Below, piece after piece: positions 46,713 through 56,139 of a DNA stretch of 64,000 nt. The stretch is from Ensifer sp. WSM1721 (lineage in GTDB: Bacteria; Pseudomonadota; Alphaproteobacteria; Rhizobiales; Rhizobiaceae), in assembly GCF_000513895.2 (NCBI RefSeq), contig NZ_CP165782.1, forward strand, positions 1,612,001 to 1,676,000, written 5' to 3'. The notes below the pieces were generated by a model, which made no database searches, was not told where the DNA came from, and saw only the letters and a program-made list of their open reading frames with translations. Position 1 is the first letter of the stretch; each line of letters begins with the position of its first letter. Position numbers and translations under genes: made by a program.

Positions 46713-47645
46713 ATGCATGGAGATTGGGGGCACACGCGACAGATGCAGCGCCTTGCGAGCAAGGAAAGCGCCGAGCAGAAGGCTCCGCCCGGTTTCACAG
46801 TGGATGCGTTGCTGGATAATCCGGAGTTCCTGCAGGTCCTGCAGGCGGGCGCGCGTACTCTGATTTCCGTGAACGATCTCTTCCCGCGCATTGCTCGCCT
46901 GGTGGCCTCCCATCAGAAATGGATGCTTACCCAGGCAATCTATGCCCTGCATCTCGAACGCGATCGCGACCATCCGGACTCAGGCATCACGGCCGCGCGG
47001 CTGCTCAAATTCATGCGCGATACCGGCTGCGCCAGCCGCAATACCGCGGCCGCATTCCTGGCCGAACTCGTCGCCTATAAGCTGCTTCGCCCGGCAGCCG
47101 GCGGGCGCACGAAGAGAGCGCGCCCGCTCGAGCCGACCGAGATCAGTCAGGATGCCATGCAGCTTTGGTTCAAGAGCCAAATGAGCACGCTCGACCTGCT
47201 GGACGGCGGTTCGAGGGTTCAACAGGTGGAAACCGATATTACGATTTTCGAGCGCGCCCATCCGCTTGCCGTGCGGCGCCTCCTGTCCGATCCGAAATGG
47301 ACGAAGCCGCCGGAAAGCGTCGCCGTCTTCGTCTGGTCGGAATCTGGCGGCGTGATCCTCGACGATCTCATGGCACGCCCGCCGAGCCTGGCGCCGGACG
47401 AAGGCAACGTCTCGATCGAGGTCAATCTCGCGAAGCTTGCCGAACACTATCTGATATCGAACACGCATGTCCGCCGCCTGTTCGCCTATGCAGAATCGGG
47501 CGGTTTTGTCGGCAAGCTGGATGACGGCAGGCGTGGCCGATTCTGGTTGGGCGCTCGGCTGATCCAGGAATACGCCTTCTGGCAGGCGGTCAAGTTCGAG
47601 GCGCTCGCCAGCGCTTTCGACCAGGCCGCCGCCTCACGGCCCTGA
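46713..47645 (+). CDS. Unrecognised protein with two winged-helix-like segments, possible transcription factor
   Basis: The 310-residue soluble protein belongs to no family I recognise. Two segments look like winged helix-turn-helix units. Near residues 90-125, ITAARLLKFM, ASRNTAAAFLAELVAYKLLRP. Near residues 235-280, VNLAKLAEHYLISNTHVRRLF, FAYAESGGFV, then a Gly-Arg-rich wing, GRRGRFWLG. A third region in the middle (LAVRRLLSD) separates them. Two DNA-binding-like units in one chain suggest binding to a paired or long operator. The start may be 46713 or 46743. The 3' end overlaps the GFA gene by 12 bases. Confidence 0.6.
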   Translation: MHGDWGHTRQMQRLASKESAEQKAPPGFTVDALLDNPEFLQVLQAGARTLISVNDLFPRIARLVASHQKWMLTQAIYALHLERDRDHPDSGITAARLLKFMRDTGCASRNTAAAFLAELVAYKLLRPAAGGRTKRARPLEPTEISQDAMQLWFKSQMSTLDLLDGGSRVQQVETDITIFERAHPLAVRRLLSDPKWTKPPESVAVFVWSESGGVILDDLMARPPSLAPDEGNVSIEVNLAKLAEHYLISNTHVRRLFAYAESGGFVGKLDDGRRGRFWLGARLIQEYAFWQAVKFEALASAFDQAAASRP

Positions 47646-48047
47646 ACGGCGTGACGGCGAGCCGGCAAAGCGCGGCAGGTCGTCACTGATATCGTAGTAA
47701 TCGGCCTTATCGGCGCAAAAGATATGATAGCCGGGCGTGAGCTCGGTCGGTGTATCGAAAGTGCCGGCAAGGATCGACGTGTAATCGAGCCCATCCGCCT
47801 TCCAGAACAGCGCCGAGCCGCAGTGCCGGCAGAACCCTCGCTTCGCCTCTCCGCTCGAGCGGTACCAGGTGACGTTGTCGGCGCCCTCCAGCTCCAAATC
47901 TCTGTCGAGCACATTGGTCGCAGCGTAATAGAGCCCCGTTTGCTTCCGGCATTGAGAGCAATGGCAATAGATCAGCTCGCGCAGTTTTCCCCGCGTCTTG
48001 AACCGCACCGCCCCGCAAAGGCAGCCGCCCCGATGAGTTTCCGTCAT
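47634..48047 (-). CDS. GFA/CENP-V family zinc-binding protein
   Basis: The 137-residue protein has the Cys pairs of the glutathione-dependent-formaldehyde-activating fold: GGCLCGAVRF near residue 8, CHCSQCRKQTG near residue 29, and CRHCGSALFW near residue 73, binding two zinc ions. Most members are not true formaldehyde enzymes, and the function here is open. ATG 48047 follows GAGGGAGAAAG, and the longer frame is rejected. It converges on the double-winged-helix gene. Confidence 0.88.
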   Translation of the reverse strand: MTETHRGGCLCGAVRFKTRGKLRELIYCHCSQCRKQTGLYYAATNVLDRDLELEGADNVTWYRSSGEAKRGFCRHCGSALFWKADGLDYTSILAGTFDTPTELTPGYHIFCADKADYYDISDDLPRFAGSPSRRSGP

Positions 48048-48155
48048 CTTTCTCTCCCTCGGCAATGAAAAGCCGGGCCAGCTATCAAGCTTGGCCCGGC
48101 TCGTGTCAAATTCAGACAATGCGTCGGTACTTCAGAAATTTTGAACCAACGAGAC

Positions 48156-49529
48156 TCAGCCGTTGACGACCATCTTCTTCTCGTCGCGGCCGCCCTTCAT
48201 GCGTTCGGCAAGCAAGAAGGCAAGCTCGAGCGCCTGATCCGCATTGAGACGCGGATCGCAATGGGTGTGATAGCGATCGGCGAGATCGTCGCCGGAAAGC
48301 GCGCGCGCACCACCGGTGCATTCCGTCACGTCGTTGCCGGTCATCTCGATGTGGATTCCGCCCGGATGCGTTCCTTCCGCGCGGTGGATCTGGAAGAAGC
48401 TTTCGACCTCCGACAGGATGCGCTCGAACGGACGGGTCTTATAGTTGTTGAGCGTGATCGTATTGCCGTGCATCGGGTCGCAGGACCACACGACCTTCTT
48501 GCCTTCGCGCTCAACCGCACGGATGAGGCGCGGCAGGTGCTCGGCAACCTTGTCGTGGCCGAAGCGGCAGATGAGAGTGAGCCGGCCCGCCTCGTTGGCG
48601 GGATTCAGGATGTCGATCAGCTCCAGAAGGCCGTCTGCAGTCATCGACGGACCGCATTTCAGGCCGATGGGGTTCTTGATGCCGCGGCAATATTCGACAT
48701 GCGCATGGTCCGGCTGGCGCGTGCGGTCGCCGATCCAGATCATGTGGCCGGAGGTCGCGTACCAGTCGCCCGAAGTCGAATCGACGCGCGTCAGCGCCTG
48801 CTCATAGCCGAGCAGTAGCGCCTCGTGGCTGGTGAAGAAGTCCGTCTCGCGCAGGCTCGGGTGATTTTCCGAAGTGATGCCGATCGCCTTCATGAAATCC
48901 ATTGTCTCGGAAATCCGATCGGCGAGCTTGCGGTAACGCTCCGCCTGCGGGCTGTCCTTCACGAAGCCGAGCATCCACTGATGGACGTTTTCGAGATTGG
49001 CGTAACCGCCCATCGCGAAGGCACGCAGGAGATTGAGCGTGGCCGCGGACTGGCGATAGGCCATGATCTGCCGTTCCGGATTGGGCAGGCGCGCCTCCTC
49101 CGTGAACTCGATGCCGTTGATGATGTCGCCGCGGTAGCTCGGCAGCGTCACATCGCCCTGCTTCTCAACGCCCGACGAGCGCGGTTTCGCGAACTGGCCG
49201 GCAATACGGCCGACCTTGACGACCGGCTGCTGCGCCCCGAAAGTCAGGACCACGGCCATCTGCAGGAAGGCGCGGAAGAAGTCGCGGATCGTATCGGCAC
49301 CGTGCTCGGCGAAGCTCTCGGCGCAATCGCCTCCCTGCAGCAGGAAACCCCGCCCTTCGGCGACATTGGCAAGGGCGGCCTTCAGACGCCGTGCCTCACC
49401 GGCAAAGACCAGCGGCGGATACTTCGCGAGACGTGCTTCCACCGTCTCGAGCGCTGCGAGGTCCGGATAGTCCGGAACCTGCTGAATGGGTTTTTGCCGC
49501 CAGCTATTCGGAGTCCAAGTCTGTGCCAT
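48156..49529 (-). CDS. aroF: Class II 3-deoxy-7-phosphoheptulonate (DAHP) synthase
   Basis: The 457-residue first enzyme of the shikimate pathway joins phosphoenolpyruvate and erythrose 4-phosphate. The plant-type (class II) signature is clear: [14 protein letters not shown] near residue 67, [16 protein letters not shown] near 107, [13 protein letters not shown] near 135, and [23 protein letters not shown] and [13 protein letters not shown] near 285-385. The metal ligands Cys in GGDC, His in DPMH, Glu and Asp are all present. ATG 49529 is the family start. The rhizobial symbol aroF is used from memory. Confidence 0.95.
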   Translation of the reverse strand: MAQTWTPNSWRQKPIQQVPDYPDLAALETVEARLAKYPPLVFAGEARRLKAALANVAEGRGFLLQGGDCAESFAEHGADTIRDFFRAFLQMAVVLTFGAQQPVVKVGRIAGQFAKPRSSGVEKQGDVTLPSYRGDIINGIEFTEEARLPNPERQIMAYRQSAATLNLLRAFAMGGYANLENVHQWMLGFVKDSPQAERYRKLADRISETMDFMKAIGITSENHPSLRETDFFTSHEALLLGYEQALTRVDSTSGDWYATSGHMIWIGDRTRQPDHAHVEYCRGIKNPIGLKCGPSMTADGLLELIDILNPANEAGRLTLICRFGHDKVAEHLPRLIRAVEREGKKVVWSCDPMHGNTITLNNYKTRPFERILSEVESFFQIHRAEGTHPGGIHIEMTGNDVTECTGGARALSGDDLADRYHTHCDPRLNADQALELAFLLAERMKGGRDEKKMVVNG

Positions 49530-49772
49530 TTCCGTCACCTGTTGTCCGACGCGGATAGGCCCGCGCCACGCCCCTGCGACCGAGGCCGCCCGGCATTCGG
49601 ATTTCCATGCATCCGCTCCGCCAGCCCCGCCGATCCGAGCGCTCGGCCGAGTGCGGACCCGGCCCGCCACTTCGCGGATGCGGGCTTATAAACGTTAACA
49701 AAGGGCTTGGAAAGCCATCCTACCAGAAAACGTGGACCTTGGCTGTTCGGTCGACCAACTGTGCTGCACGGC

Positions 49773-51164
49773 TCAACCGATTCGCTCGCCGCCCTTCACG
49801 CGGTAGCTCGGCTGATACATCGTGACGAGTTCTTCCGCGGCGGTCGGATGAACGGCCATGGTGCGGTCGAAGTCGTCCTTCGTGCACCCGGCCTTCAAGG
49901 AAATCCCCAGCAGTTGTGCCATTTCGCCCGCGTCGTGGCCGAGGACATGCGCGCCCACCACCTTGCGATCGGCGGTATTGACGACGAGCTTCATGATGGT
50001 CTTTTCCTTGCGGCCGGACAGCGTCGCCTTCATCGGGCGGAATTCGGCGCGGTAGACCTCGAGCTCCTCGAATTTTCGCGCCGCCGCCTCCTCGCTCAAG
50101 CCGACGGTGCCGATCTCCGGCTGCGAGAACACTGCGGTCGCGATCAGATCGTGATCCGGCGAGGTCGGATTGTTCTTGTATTCAGTTTCGATGAAGCACA
50201 TGGCCTCGTGGATCGCCACGGGCGTCAATTGCACGCGGTCGGTAACGTCGCCGAGCGCATAGATGCCCGGCGCGCTCGTGCGCGAATAGGCATCGACGAT
50301 GATTGCGCCCAGTTCATTGGTCTTGACACCAGCCGCTTCCAGCCCGAGCCCCTTCGTGTTCGGCACGCGGCCGAGCGCCAGCATCACTTGATCGACGACG
50401 ATCTCCCTGTCCTTCATGGTCTTCGCGACGCGCCGTCCATTCGCATCGACCGACACCGATTGGATGATATCCTCGCAGAGGACGCGGATGCCCTTCTCCT
50501 CCATAGCGGCGTGCAGACCGCGCCGCATATCCTGGTCGAAACGCGAGAGAATCTCCTTGCCCCGATAAATCAGTGTCGTCTCGACGCCGAGCCCGCGGAA
50601 GATGTTGGCGAACTCCACCGCGATATAGCCGCCGCCGGCGATCAGGATCGATTTCGGCAGCTCCGGCAGGTCGAAGGCTTCATTGGAAGTGATGCAGAGT
50701 TCATGTCCCGGCAGCGCATCGTGGGGGCTCGGATGCCCGCCGACGGCGATAACGATCCGTTCCGCCGTCACCGTTTTGCCGCTGGCGAGGAGCCGCACCG
50801 TGTTCGGTCCCGTAAGTTCCGCCCGCGTATCGAGGATCTCCGCACCGGCATTGGCGAGACCTTTGCGATAAAGCCCCTCGAGCCGGGTGATCTCCTGTTC
50901 CTTCGCCGCGACCAGTTTCCGCCAGTCGAAACGGCTTTCGCCCACGGTCCAGCCAAAACCGGCGGCATCCTCGAAATGCTCGGAATATTGCGAGGCATAG
51001 ACGTAGAGCTTTTTCGGCACGCAGCCGCGGATCACGCAGGTGCCGCCATAGCGAAACTCCTCCGCGATGGCGACCTTCTTGCCCATTGCCGCCGCCAGCC
51101 GCCCGCTTCTCACACCGCCCGAACCGCCGCCGATCACGAAGAGGTCATAGTCGAAAGCGCTCAT
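49773..51164 (-). CDS. gor: Glutathione reductase
   Basis: The 463-residue flavoprotein disulfide reductase keeps glutathione reduced with NADPH. It shows the FAD-binding GGGSGGVRSGR near residue 12, the redox pair GGTCVIRGCVPKKL near residue 40, an NADPH-binding IAGGGYIAVEFA near residue 175, and the C-terminal HPTAAEE with the active-site His. CVIRGC rather than the CVNVGC of dihydrolipoamide dehydrogenases supports Gor. ATG 51164 follows CAGGAG. A terminator of the next gene upstream separates it from DUF2059. Confidence 0.94.
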   Translation of the reverse strand: MSAFDYDLFVIGGGSGGVRSGRLAAAMGKKVAIAEEFRYGGTCVIRGCVPKKLYVYASQYSEHFEDAAGFGWTVGESRFDWRKLVAAKEQEITRLEGLYRKGLANAGAEILDTRAELTGPNTVRLLASGKTVTAERIVIAVGGHPSPHDALPGHELCITSNEAFDLPELPKSILIAGGGYIAVEFANIFRGLGVETTLIYRGKEILSRFDQDMRRGLHAAMEEKGIRVLCEDIIQSVSVDANGRRVAKTMKDREIVVDQVMLALGRVPNTKGLGLEAAGVKTNELGAIIVDAYSRTSAPGIYALGDVTDRVQLTPVAIHEAMCFIETEYKNNPTSPDHDLIATAVFSQPEIGTVGLSEEAAARKFEELEVYRAEFRPMKATLSGRKEKTIMKLVVNTADRKVVGAHVLGHDAGEMAQLLGISLKAGCTKDDFDRTMAVHPTAAEELVTMYQPSYRVKGGERIG

Positions 51165-51262
51165 GAGAAAACTCCTGAAAAAACGATCTACCGGCACGCG
51201 GCGGTCGGAAACATGTGAAGGCGCGAGCAGAGTCGGCGTTCGCCCTGATATAGTATTGCGAC

Positions 51263-51296
51263 GCAAAAAAAGAAAAGCCCGGATCGCTCCGGGCTT
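51263..51296 (-). terminator. Intrinsic terminator after the DUF2059 gene
   Basis: On the minus strand AAGCCCGGA and TCCGGGCTT pair over nine bases around GCGA and lead into TTTCTTTTTTT. It is the strongest T-run of any minus-strand hairpin here and lies 40 bases past the stop. Confidence 0.92.
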
Positions 51297-51335
51297 CCCT
51301 CGGACAGCCTAGCTGCCCGCGTCGTCGTCAGTTCG

Positions 51336-51878
51336 TCATTGCGCGGGCGCCGGAGCAGCGGCGTCGGCCGCAGGCGCAGTGCCGATCTTCTCGTCGAGCG
51401 ACTTGGTGGCCTCGTTGGTGAGGTCGCGCGAAACGCCGGCCGCCCAGATGTCGGCTGCCTTCAAGAGTTCGCGCGAGGCGATCGGGCCGTCGTTCAGAAG
51501 CTTCTTGCCAGCCGCGGATTTGTAGAATTCGGTGATCGCGTTCAGCTCTTCGACCGTGAAGGTCTTGGCGTAGATGGTCGCCGCCTCACGTTCGAGATCC
51601 GAGCGCCGCGCGGCAAGGCCAAGCGCCTTCTCATCGACGGTCGCGGTGATCAGTTCCTGATGGTTCGGCGACGCCTGGATCAGCGTGTTCTTCAATCGTT
51701 CCGCCAGATTCGGCAGGATGTTGTCGAAGGTGTTGGTGACACCGAGCGCCGCGATCGTCGCACGCGCCGCCTTGATCTGATCTTCCGTCACGTCCTGTGC
51801 CTGTACAGCCGGAACCGCTGCCGAAAGAAGGATCGCAGCGGCTGCGAATGTGCGGGCGAGACCTGCAAGTTTGTTCAT
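51336..51878 (-). CDS. Exported DUF2059 family protein
   Basis: The 180-residue protein has a clear signal peptide ending at AVQAQ near residue 28. The DUF2059 domain follows (about residues 100-160: TFTVEELNAITEFYKSAAGKKLL), with an Ala/Pro-rich tail. DUF2059 proteins are periplasmic and of unknown role. ATG 51878 is preferred. AGGAG is ten bases ahead of it but only one base from an upstream in-frame ATG (51887). It lies 122 bases after rpiA on the same strand. Confidence 0.85.
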   Translation of the reverse strand: MNKLAGLARTFAAAAILLSAAVPAVQAQDVTEDQIKAARATIAALGVTNTFDNILPNLAERLKNTLIQASPNHQELITATVDEKALGLAARRSDLEREAATIYAKTFTVEELNAITEFYKSAAGKKLLNDGPIASRELLKAADIWAAGVSRDLTNEATKSLDEKIGTAPAADAAAPAPAQ

Positions 51879-52000
51879 TTTATCCATGCTCCTGTGTTGG
51901 CACGTGCCGCCCGGCCGATCGCCGCCGCCTGGCAGACATGTGCGGAAATCTGTCTTCGACGCCGTGCTGCAGCAGCACCTCACGAACCGGCCGCGCCGGC

Positions 52001-52696
52001 TCAGGATGCCGTCAGCGTTCTCGCCCCCTCCGAACCCGCAATGACCGCTATCGACGCCAAGCCGATGAAGAGTCCGTGCTCGACCACTCCCGGAATGGCG
52101 TTCAACTCCGTCGCGAGCGCCTCTGCATCAGGAATACGGCCAAAAGATGCATCGAGAATGAGGTGTCCGCCGTCGGTCATGAAAGGACCGTCGCCCGAGG
52201 TGCGCACGACGATATCGCCCGTCAAACCCAAGCGCGCCGCTGTTTTTTCGATCGCCAGCCTCGTTGCGATCTGACCGAAAGGGTTGACCTCGATCGGCAG
52301 CTTGAACGCGCCGAGCACGTCGACGACCTTCGATTCGTCGGCGATCACGATCATCCGTGCGGAAGCGCTCGCCACGATTTTTTCGCGCAGCAGTGCGCCG
52401 CCTCCGCCCTTGATCAGGCGCAGCTTTCCGTCGACTTCATCGGCGCCATCGATCGTCAGATCCAGTTCCGGTAACTCGTCGAGCGACTTCAAGGGTACGC
52501 CGAGTTCGAGGCAGAGCCGTGCCGTGCGCTCGGACGTCGGAACACCGGTGATCTGGAACCCGGACGCGACCTTTTCGGCCAGCAACCGGACGAACTCCTC
52601 GGCAGTCGAACCGGTGCCGATTCCAAGCCGCATACCGCTTTCGACATATTCAAGCGCTGCTTGAGCGGCCTTGACCTTCATTTGGCGGGCGTCCAT
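52001..52696 (-). CDS. rpiA: Ribose-5-phosphate isomerase A
   Basis: The 231-residue enzyme interconverts ribose 5-phosphate and ribulose 5-phosphate in the pentose phosphate pathway. It shows [12 protein letters not shown] near residue 25, TIDGADEVD near residue 83, [15 protein letters not shown] near residue 95 and the conserved [14 protein letters not shown] near residue 165. The catalytic Glu lies in LLREK. ATG 52696 has GAGGGAG ten bases ahead; the next in-frame ATG at 52681 is possible. Confidence 0.95.
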   Translation of the reverse strand: MDARQMKVKAAQAALEYVESGMRLGIGTGSTAEEFVRLLAEKVASGFQITGVPTSERTARLCLELGVPLKSLDELPELDLTIDGADEVDGKLRLIKGGGGALLREKIVASASARMIVIADESKVVDVLGAFKLPIEVNPFGQIATRLAIEKTAARLGLTGDIVVRTSGDGPFMTDGGHLILDASFGRIPDAEALATELNAIPGVVEHGLFIGLASIAVIAGSEGARTLTAS

Positions 52697-52829
52697 GCGC
52701 CACTCGCTCCCTCTATCACTTTGCGAGCCGACCTTTTTTGCCGTTCCCGCCCCAATTCCGCTGAGACACTTACACGCCCGTTGCGGCAAACGAAAGCCAA
52801 AATGCGCGGCCTGCACCGGATTCGAACAG

Positions 52830-52945
52830 CGCTACGACCCACGTCGCCGCGCGTCCTGCCAGACGTGCAAAGGTCGCTGTAGCACTTCGGAGTGCTGCAT
52901 GTTTTTCATCCTTAAGTCGGATAGGACTTAAGGACACATGCAGCA
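52830..52945 (-). repeat. Structured intergenic repeat, copy 3 (inverted)
   Basis: On the minus strand GCATGTGTCCTTAAGTC, then GACTTAAGGATGAAAAACATGC, then GTGCTACAGCGACCTTTGC align with copy 1 at 12655-12756. The first unit contains a perfect CCTTAAGTC/GACTTAAGG stem. AGCACT/AGTGCT (52881-52896) makes an extra hairpin. It fills the 318-base gap between divergent rpiA and gph. Confidence 0.75.
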
Positions 52946-53014
52946 GGGTCGTCATTGCATTCCGCGCCGACTTCGCCTACCCCAACGGACAAGGTTTTGC
53001 AGAATGAGGTTGCC

Positions 53015-53698
53015 GTGTCCCTGCCCCTAGTCGTCTTCGATCTCGACGGTACCCTTGTCGACACTGCGCCCGACCTCGTCGCCAGCCTGAACCATGCTGT
53101 GGCGCAGGCAGGTATAGAACCGGTTACCTATGCCGATCTCACACACCTCGTCGGCCACGGTGCGCGCGCCATGATCGAGCGCACCTTCGCGCTGCGCGGC
53201 AAGGCGCTCAGCGAGGAGGAACTGACCTGGCAGATGAAGGAGTTCGTCGATTTTTATCACGGATCGATGCCCGGCGAATCTCTGCCCTATCCGGGACTGA
53301 TCGCTGCGCTCGATCGCCTGCAGGATGCAGGCCTGAAACTTGCCGTCTGCACAAACAAGCCGGAAATGCTGGCAAAGCGCCTGCTTGACGGCCTCGGTCT
53401 TATCGACCGCTTTGCCGCCATTTCCGGCGGCGACACTTTCTCCGTCCGCAAGCCGCATGCCGAGCACCTCCTCTCGACGGTGGCCAATGCCGGCGCTGTC
53501 GCGGAACACGCCGTGATGGTCGGCGACAGCCTCAATGACATCCTGGTCGCCCGCAACGCTTCCGTTCCATCAATCGCCGTACCGTTCGGCTACTCCGATG
53601 TGCCGATCGAAAGCCTCTCGCCCGACCGGATCATCAAGCATTTCGACGAACTGACGCCCGATCTTGTCAGGACGGTTCTCGGCCAAAAGGCGAAATGA
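53015..53698 (+). CDS. gph: Phosphoglycolate phosphatase (HAD family)
   Basis: The 227-residue HAD hydrolase has the nucleophile motif VFDLDGTLVDTAPD at the N-terminus, a helical cap (about 20-90), CTNKPEMLAKRLL near residue 112 and MVGDSLNDILVARNA near residue 168. This matches Gph/CbbZ, which removes 2-phosphoglycolate. GTG 53015 is chosen because GAGG lies six bases ahead and the DLDG motif then starts near residue 8. The TTG at 52955 is unlikely. Confidence 0.9.
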   Translation: MSLPLVVFDLDGTLVDTAPDLVASLNHAVAQAGIEPVTYADLTHLVGHGARAMIERTFALRGKALSEEELTWQMKEFVDFYHGSMPGESLPYPGLIAALDRLQDAGLKLAVCTNKPEMLAKRLLDGLGLIDRFAAISGGDTFSVRKPHAEHLLSTVANAGAVAEHAVMVGDSLNDILVARNASVPSIAVPFGYSDVPIESLSPDRIIKHFDELTPDLVRTVLGQKAK

Positions 53699-53724
53699 AG
53701 AGGGCCGCTTCGGCGGCCCACCCC

Positions 53725-55620
53725 TTATCCTTCGGCTTGCTGCCTCGCATTGCGTGTCGCCTCGAATGCGCGGTTCATATACATGTCGCGCTCGTAGATG
53801 TCGTTGAAATACTCGACCTTGCCATCCTTGTTCGGCCACGCGGTGAAATAGGAGACGTAGACCGGCACCTTCTGGGGCACCTGTAGCGCCTTATTGCGAC
53901 CGCTCGCGATTTCCATCCCGACCTCGTCGATGCTGATGCCGAGCACGGCGGCGGCCATGCGGCGCGGCTCGGCAAGGCGCACGCAGCCATGGCTCAAGGC
54001 GCGCTGGTCTCGCTTGAAGAAGCTCTTCGAAGGCGTGTCATGCATGTATATCGCATGGGCGTTCGGGAAGAGGATCTTGAGCTCACCGAGCGCATTGTCG
54101 CTGCTCGGCGGCTGGCGCACCGCGACCGAGGTCGTCGATCCGTACCAGTTCACAGCCGATGAAGGCACTGCGCGACCCCCGACCTCAACCTGATACCCCA
54201 TACGGTCAAGATAGCTCGGATCGCTTCTGAGCTTCGGCAGCATCTCGTTGACGATGATCGACTGCGGCACGCCCCAATAGGGGTTGACCTCCACGGTCTG
54301 GATCTCATCCTGGAAGAAATAGGTCTGGTTGGTCTTCGAACCGACCACCACACGCGTGGAGAACTGCTCGGCCCCCTGCTCCGTGTAGGATGCGGTAAAG
54401 GCCGGCTGATTGATGAAGACGTAGCGATCGCCGAGACCGTCCGGCAGCCAGCGCGCCTGCTCCATCGCGATCTCGACCTTGTTGATCTTTTGGGCGATCG
54501 TGTCGCCGCCGGTGAGCACGCGGATCGACGCCTGCCCGACGACTCCATCCGCCTTCAAGCCCTGCTCCTTCTGAAACGCTTCGACCAGGGACACGAGCTC
54601 GGGCGTATAGTCAGGCGTACCTTGATAGCCCGCCAGCACCACCGCATGCTCCGTCTTCAGCGCCTCTGAGGCCTTGAGCTTGATGCCGGCAATGACGTTG
54701 GCAAGCTCGGGATTGCTTTCGCCCGGCTTCAGCAACGTCCCCGGCGTAATTTCCACACGAGGACCCGCGTCCTTTTCTGCCCTGAGCCGCTCCAGCTCCT
54801 GCTTGAGGGCCGCGAATTGCGGGCTTTTCGGGTTCTGCCCTTCGATAAGGGCGACGATATCATCGCCTTCTGCGACTTGTCCGAGAAACGCGAAGAGATC
54901 GACGCTCTTTCGCTTGAAATCGTGGTAGCCGGATATCTTGTTCGGATCGATGCGGCCGCGCACAGTATCCTGGACATAGGTGAGCACTGCCGCGGACATC
55001 GCGACTTCGAAGCGGACGAGCTCCTTTTGACGCGCAATCATGTCGCCACGGTCGAAATCGTCGGCGGGAACCGCAACTGCGTAATCCATCGGATCGAGCC
55101 CGACCTTCGCGGCGTCCTTGAACACTGCGAGCGCCGATTTGGCGCGAGCACTCACGTCGCTGCCTTGAACCCAAAGGAAATCACTGTTCGCAGCGTAAAA
55201 GCTCTCCACCGCCTTTGCGACATTGGCCGTGGCGCGCACATCGATTTGCGGCAGGAATTGGAGGGCATCCGCAACCGGGGCGCGCACCATGGGCGGCAGG
55301 CCATATTTTCGAACCGAGCCAGTAACAACCGGATCAAGCAATCTGTCGGTTGCGATCCTGCGCAGCGGCTCGGCTTTGTAGGTGTAGTAACGCGGACCGG
55401 TAACGCGCGGAGGCTTCGCCACCTCTTCCATGCGCTGCGGCGCTATCGTGTTCATGCCTGGCAGCGGCTGAGCCGGCTGCACCTGCTCCGGCGCCGCCCG
55501 CCTCTTGCCGCCACGGATGAAATCCATGAATGTGATTGCAGATGCCGGCCGCACATCGATGGTTGCAATCGCACAGCCGCTCATGAGCGCGACAATCGCT
55601 GCCGATTTGATGATTTTCAT
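53725..55620 (-). CDS. Large L,D-transpeptidase (YcbB/LdtD type)
   Basis: The 631-residue periplasmic enzyme makes 3-3 peptidoglycan cross-links. A signal peptide (residues 1-28) is followed by a helical scaffold and a peptidoglycan-binding domain near residues 370-410 (LVEAFQKEQGLKADGVVGQASI). The YkuD catalytic domain has HDTPSKSFF and SHGCVRL with nucleophile Cys546. The layout equals LdtD of enterics. Polar-growing rhizobia rely heavily on such cross-links. ATG 55620 is preferred, and the longer frame to 55785 is rejected. Confidence 0.92.
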   Translation of the reverse strand: MKIIKSAAIVALMSGCAIATIDVRPASAITFMDFIRGGKRRAAPEQVQPAQPLPGMNTIAPQRMEEVAKPPRVTGPRYYTYKAEPLRRIATDRLLDPVVTGSVRKYGLPPMVRAPVADALQFLPQIDVRATANVAKAVESFYAANSDFLWVQGSDVSARAKSALAVFKDAAKVGLDPMDYAVAVPADDFDRGDMIARQKELVRFEVAMSAAVLTYVQDTVRGRIDPNKISGYHDFKRKSVDLFAFLGQVAEGDDIVALIEGQNPKSPQFAALKQELERLRAEKDAGPRVEITPGTLLKPGESNPELANVIAGIKLKASEALKTEHAVVLAGYQGTPDYTPELVSLVEAFQKEQGLKADGVVGQASIRVLTGGDTIAQKINKVEIAMEQARWLPDGLGDRYVFINQPAFTASYTEQGAEQFSTRVVVGSKTNQTYFFQDEIQTVEVNPYWGVPQSIIVNEMLPKLRSDPSYLDRMGYQVEVGGRAVPSSAVNWYGSTTSVAVRQPPSSDNALGELKILFPNAHAIYMHDTPSKSFFKRDQRALSHGCVRLAEPRRMAAAVLGISIDEVGMEIASGRNKALQVPQKVPVYVSYFTAWPNKDGKVEYFNDIYERDMYMNRAFEATRNARQQAEG

Positions 55621-56139
55621 AAGTACAAACGTCCCCGTATCGCGTTGCTGCCGAATTCGGCCGCTGCCAGATTCTCGCCACGCCCTCGTGCTTCGAGCAC
55701 TTATAGAAAAGGATGGTGAATGAAAAGGAAACGACCGCCCGCAAATCTGCTTGAGAGCCCTTATGGTTGTGCCTATTTCAGTCATCCGAACTCGAAGCGC
55801 AGCTTCGTAAAAAATTGATTCGCAAATCTTTTGCCTCTTCGAACAGCACCTCGCACGGCACCGGCGGCACGAAAGGCCGCGAAGACGGAAGACTCAGAAT
55901 GTGACGGAAAGGTCACATCGCGGCCGACCGGAAAGGGCATGCGAGCGGAGCCGCCGTCATCTGACCAGCGGACTGCCGCAGCGCAACAATTCAAACGATT
56001 GTAGGCGCTCCGGGCCCGTACGGCCCCTTTACAAGCGGATATGGGCGGGGCAGAGAAATGCCCGGCACCGGGGAGGTCCGGCTGAGAGCCGGGTCTTCGC
56101 CTTGGCTTCATGAAGCGCATGATGAAAGCAGGTATCACG
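55621..56139. other. Divergent control region between the L,D-transpeptidase gene and fumC
   Basis: No gene is supported in these 519 bases. A hairpin with GGGCC...GGCCC arms lies near 56012-56026. A second stem, CCGGCT-GAG-AGCCGG, lies at 56078-56092 in the presumed fumC leader. The frame covering 55782-56180 on the minus strand has no ribosome site and poor composition. Confidence 0.4.

Noticed and set aside
45020..46891. 623-codon frame antisense to the tadG-like gene
   Set aside because: It has no ribosome site and Arg/Asp-rich shadow composition; the sense strand has a clear Tad N-terminus.
46713..47645. Possibility that the double-winged-helix protein is a plasmid replication initiator
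   Set aside because: No iterons, repA/repB or origin features are nearby and the surroundings are core chromosomal genes; kept only as an unknown DNA-binding candidate.
49707..51218. 503-codon frame antisense to gor
   Set aside because: Glutathione reductase motifs on the minus strand leave no doubt about the coding strand.
52795..52830. GTTCGAATC on the minus strand, like a tRNA T-loop
   Set aside because: Flanking bases do not form a T-stem and there is no anticodon arm or acceptor stem nearby.
56060..56100. CTGAGAG next to GC hairpins ahead of fumC, recalling a TPP riboswitch
   Set aside because: The second conserved half (ACCTGAT...) is missing and fumarase is not a thiamine gene; it is a simple hairpin.
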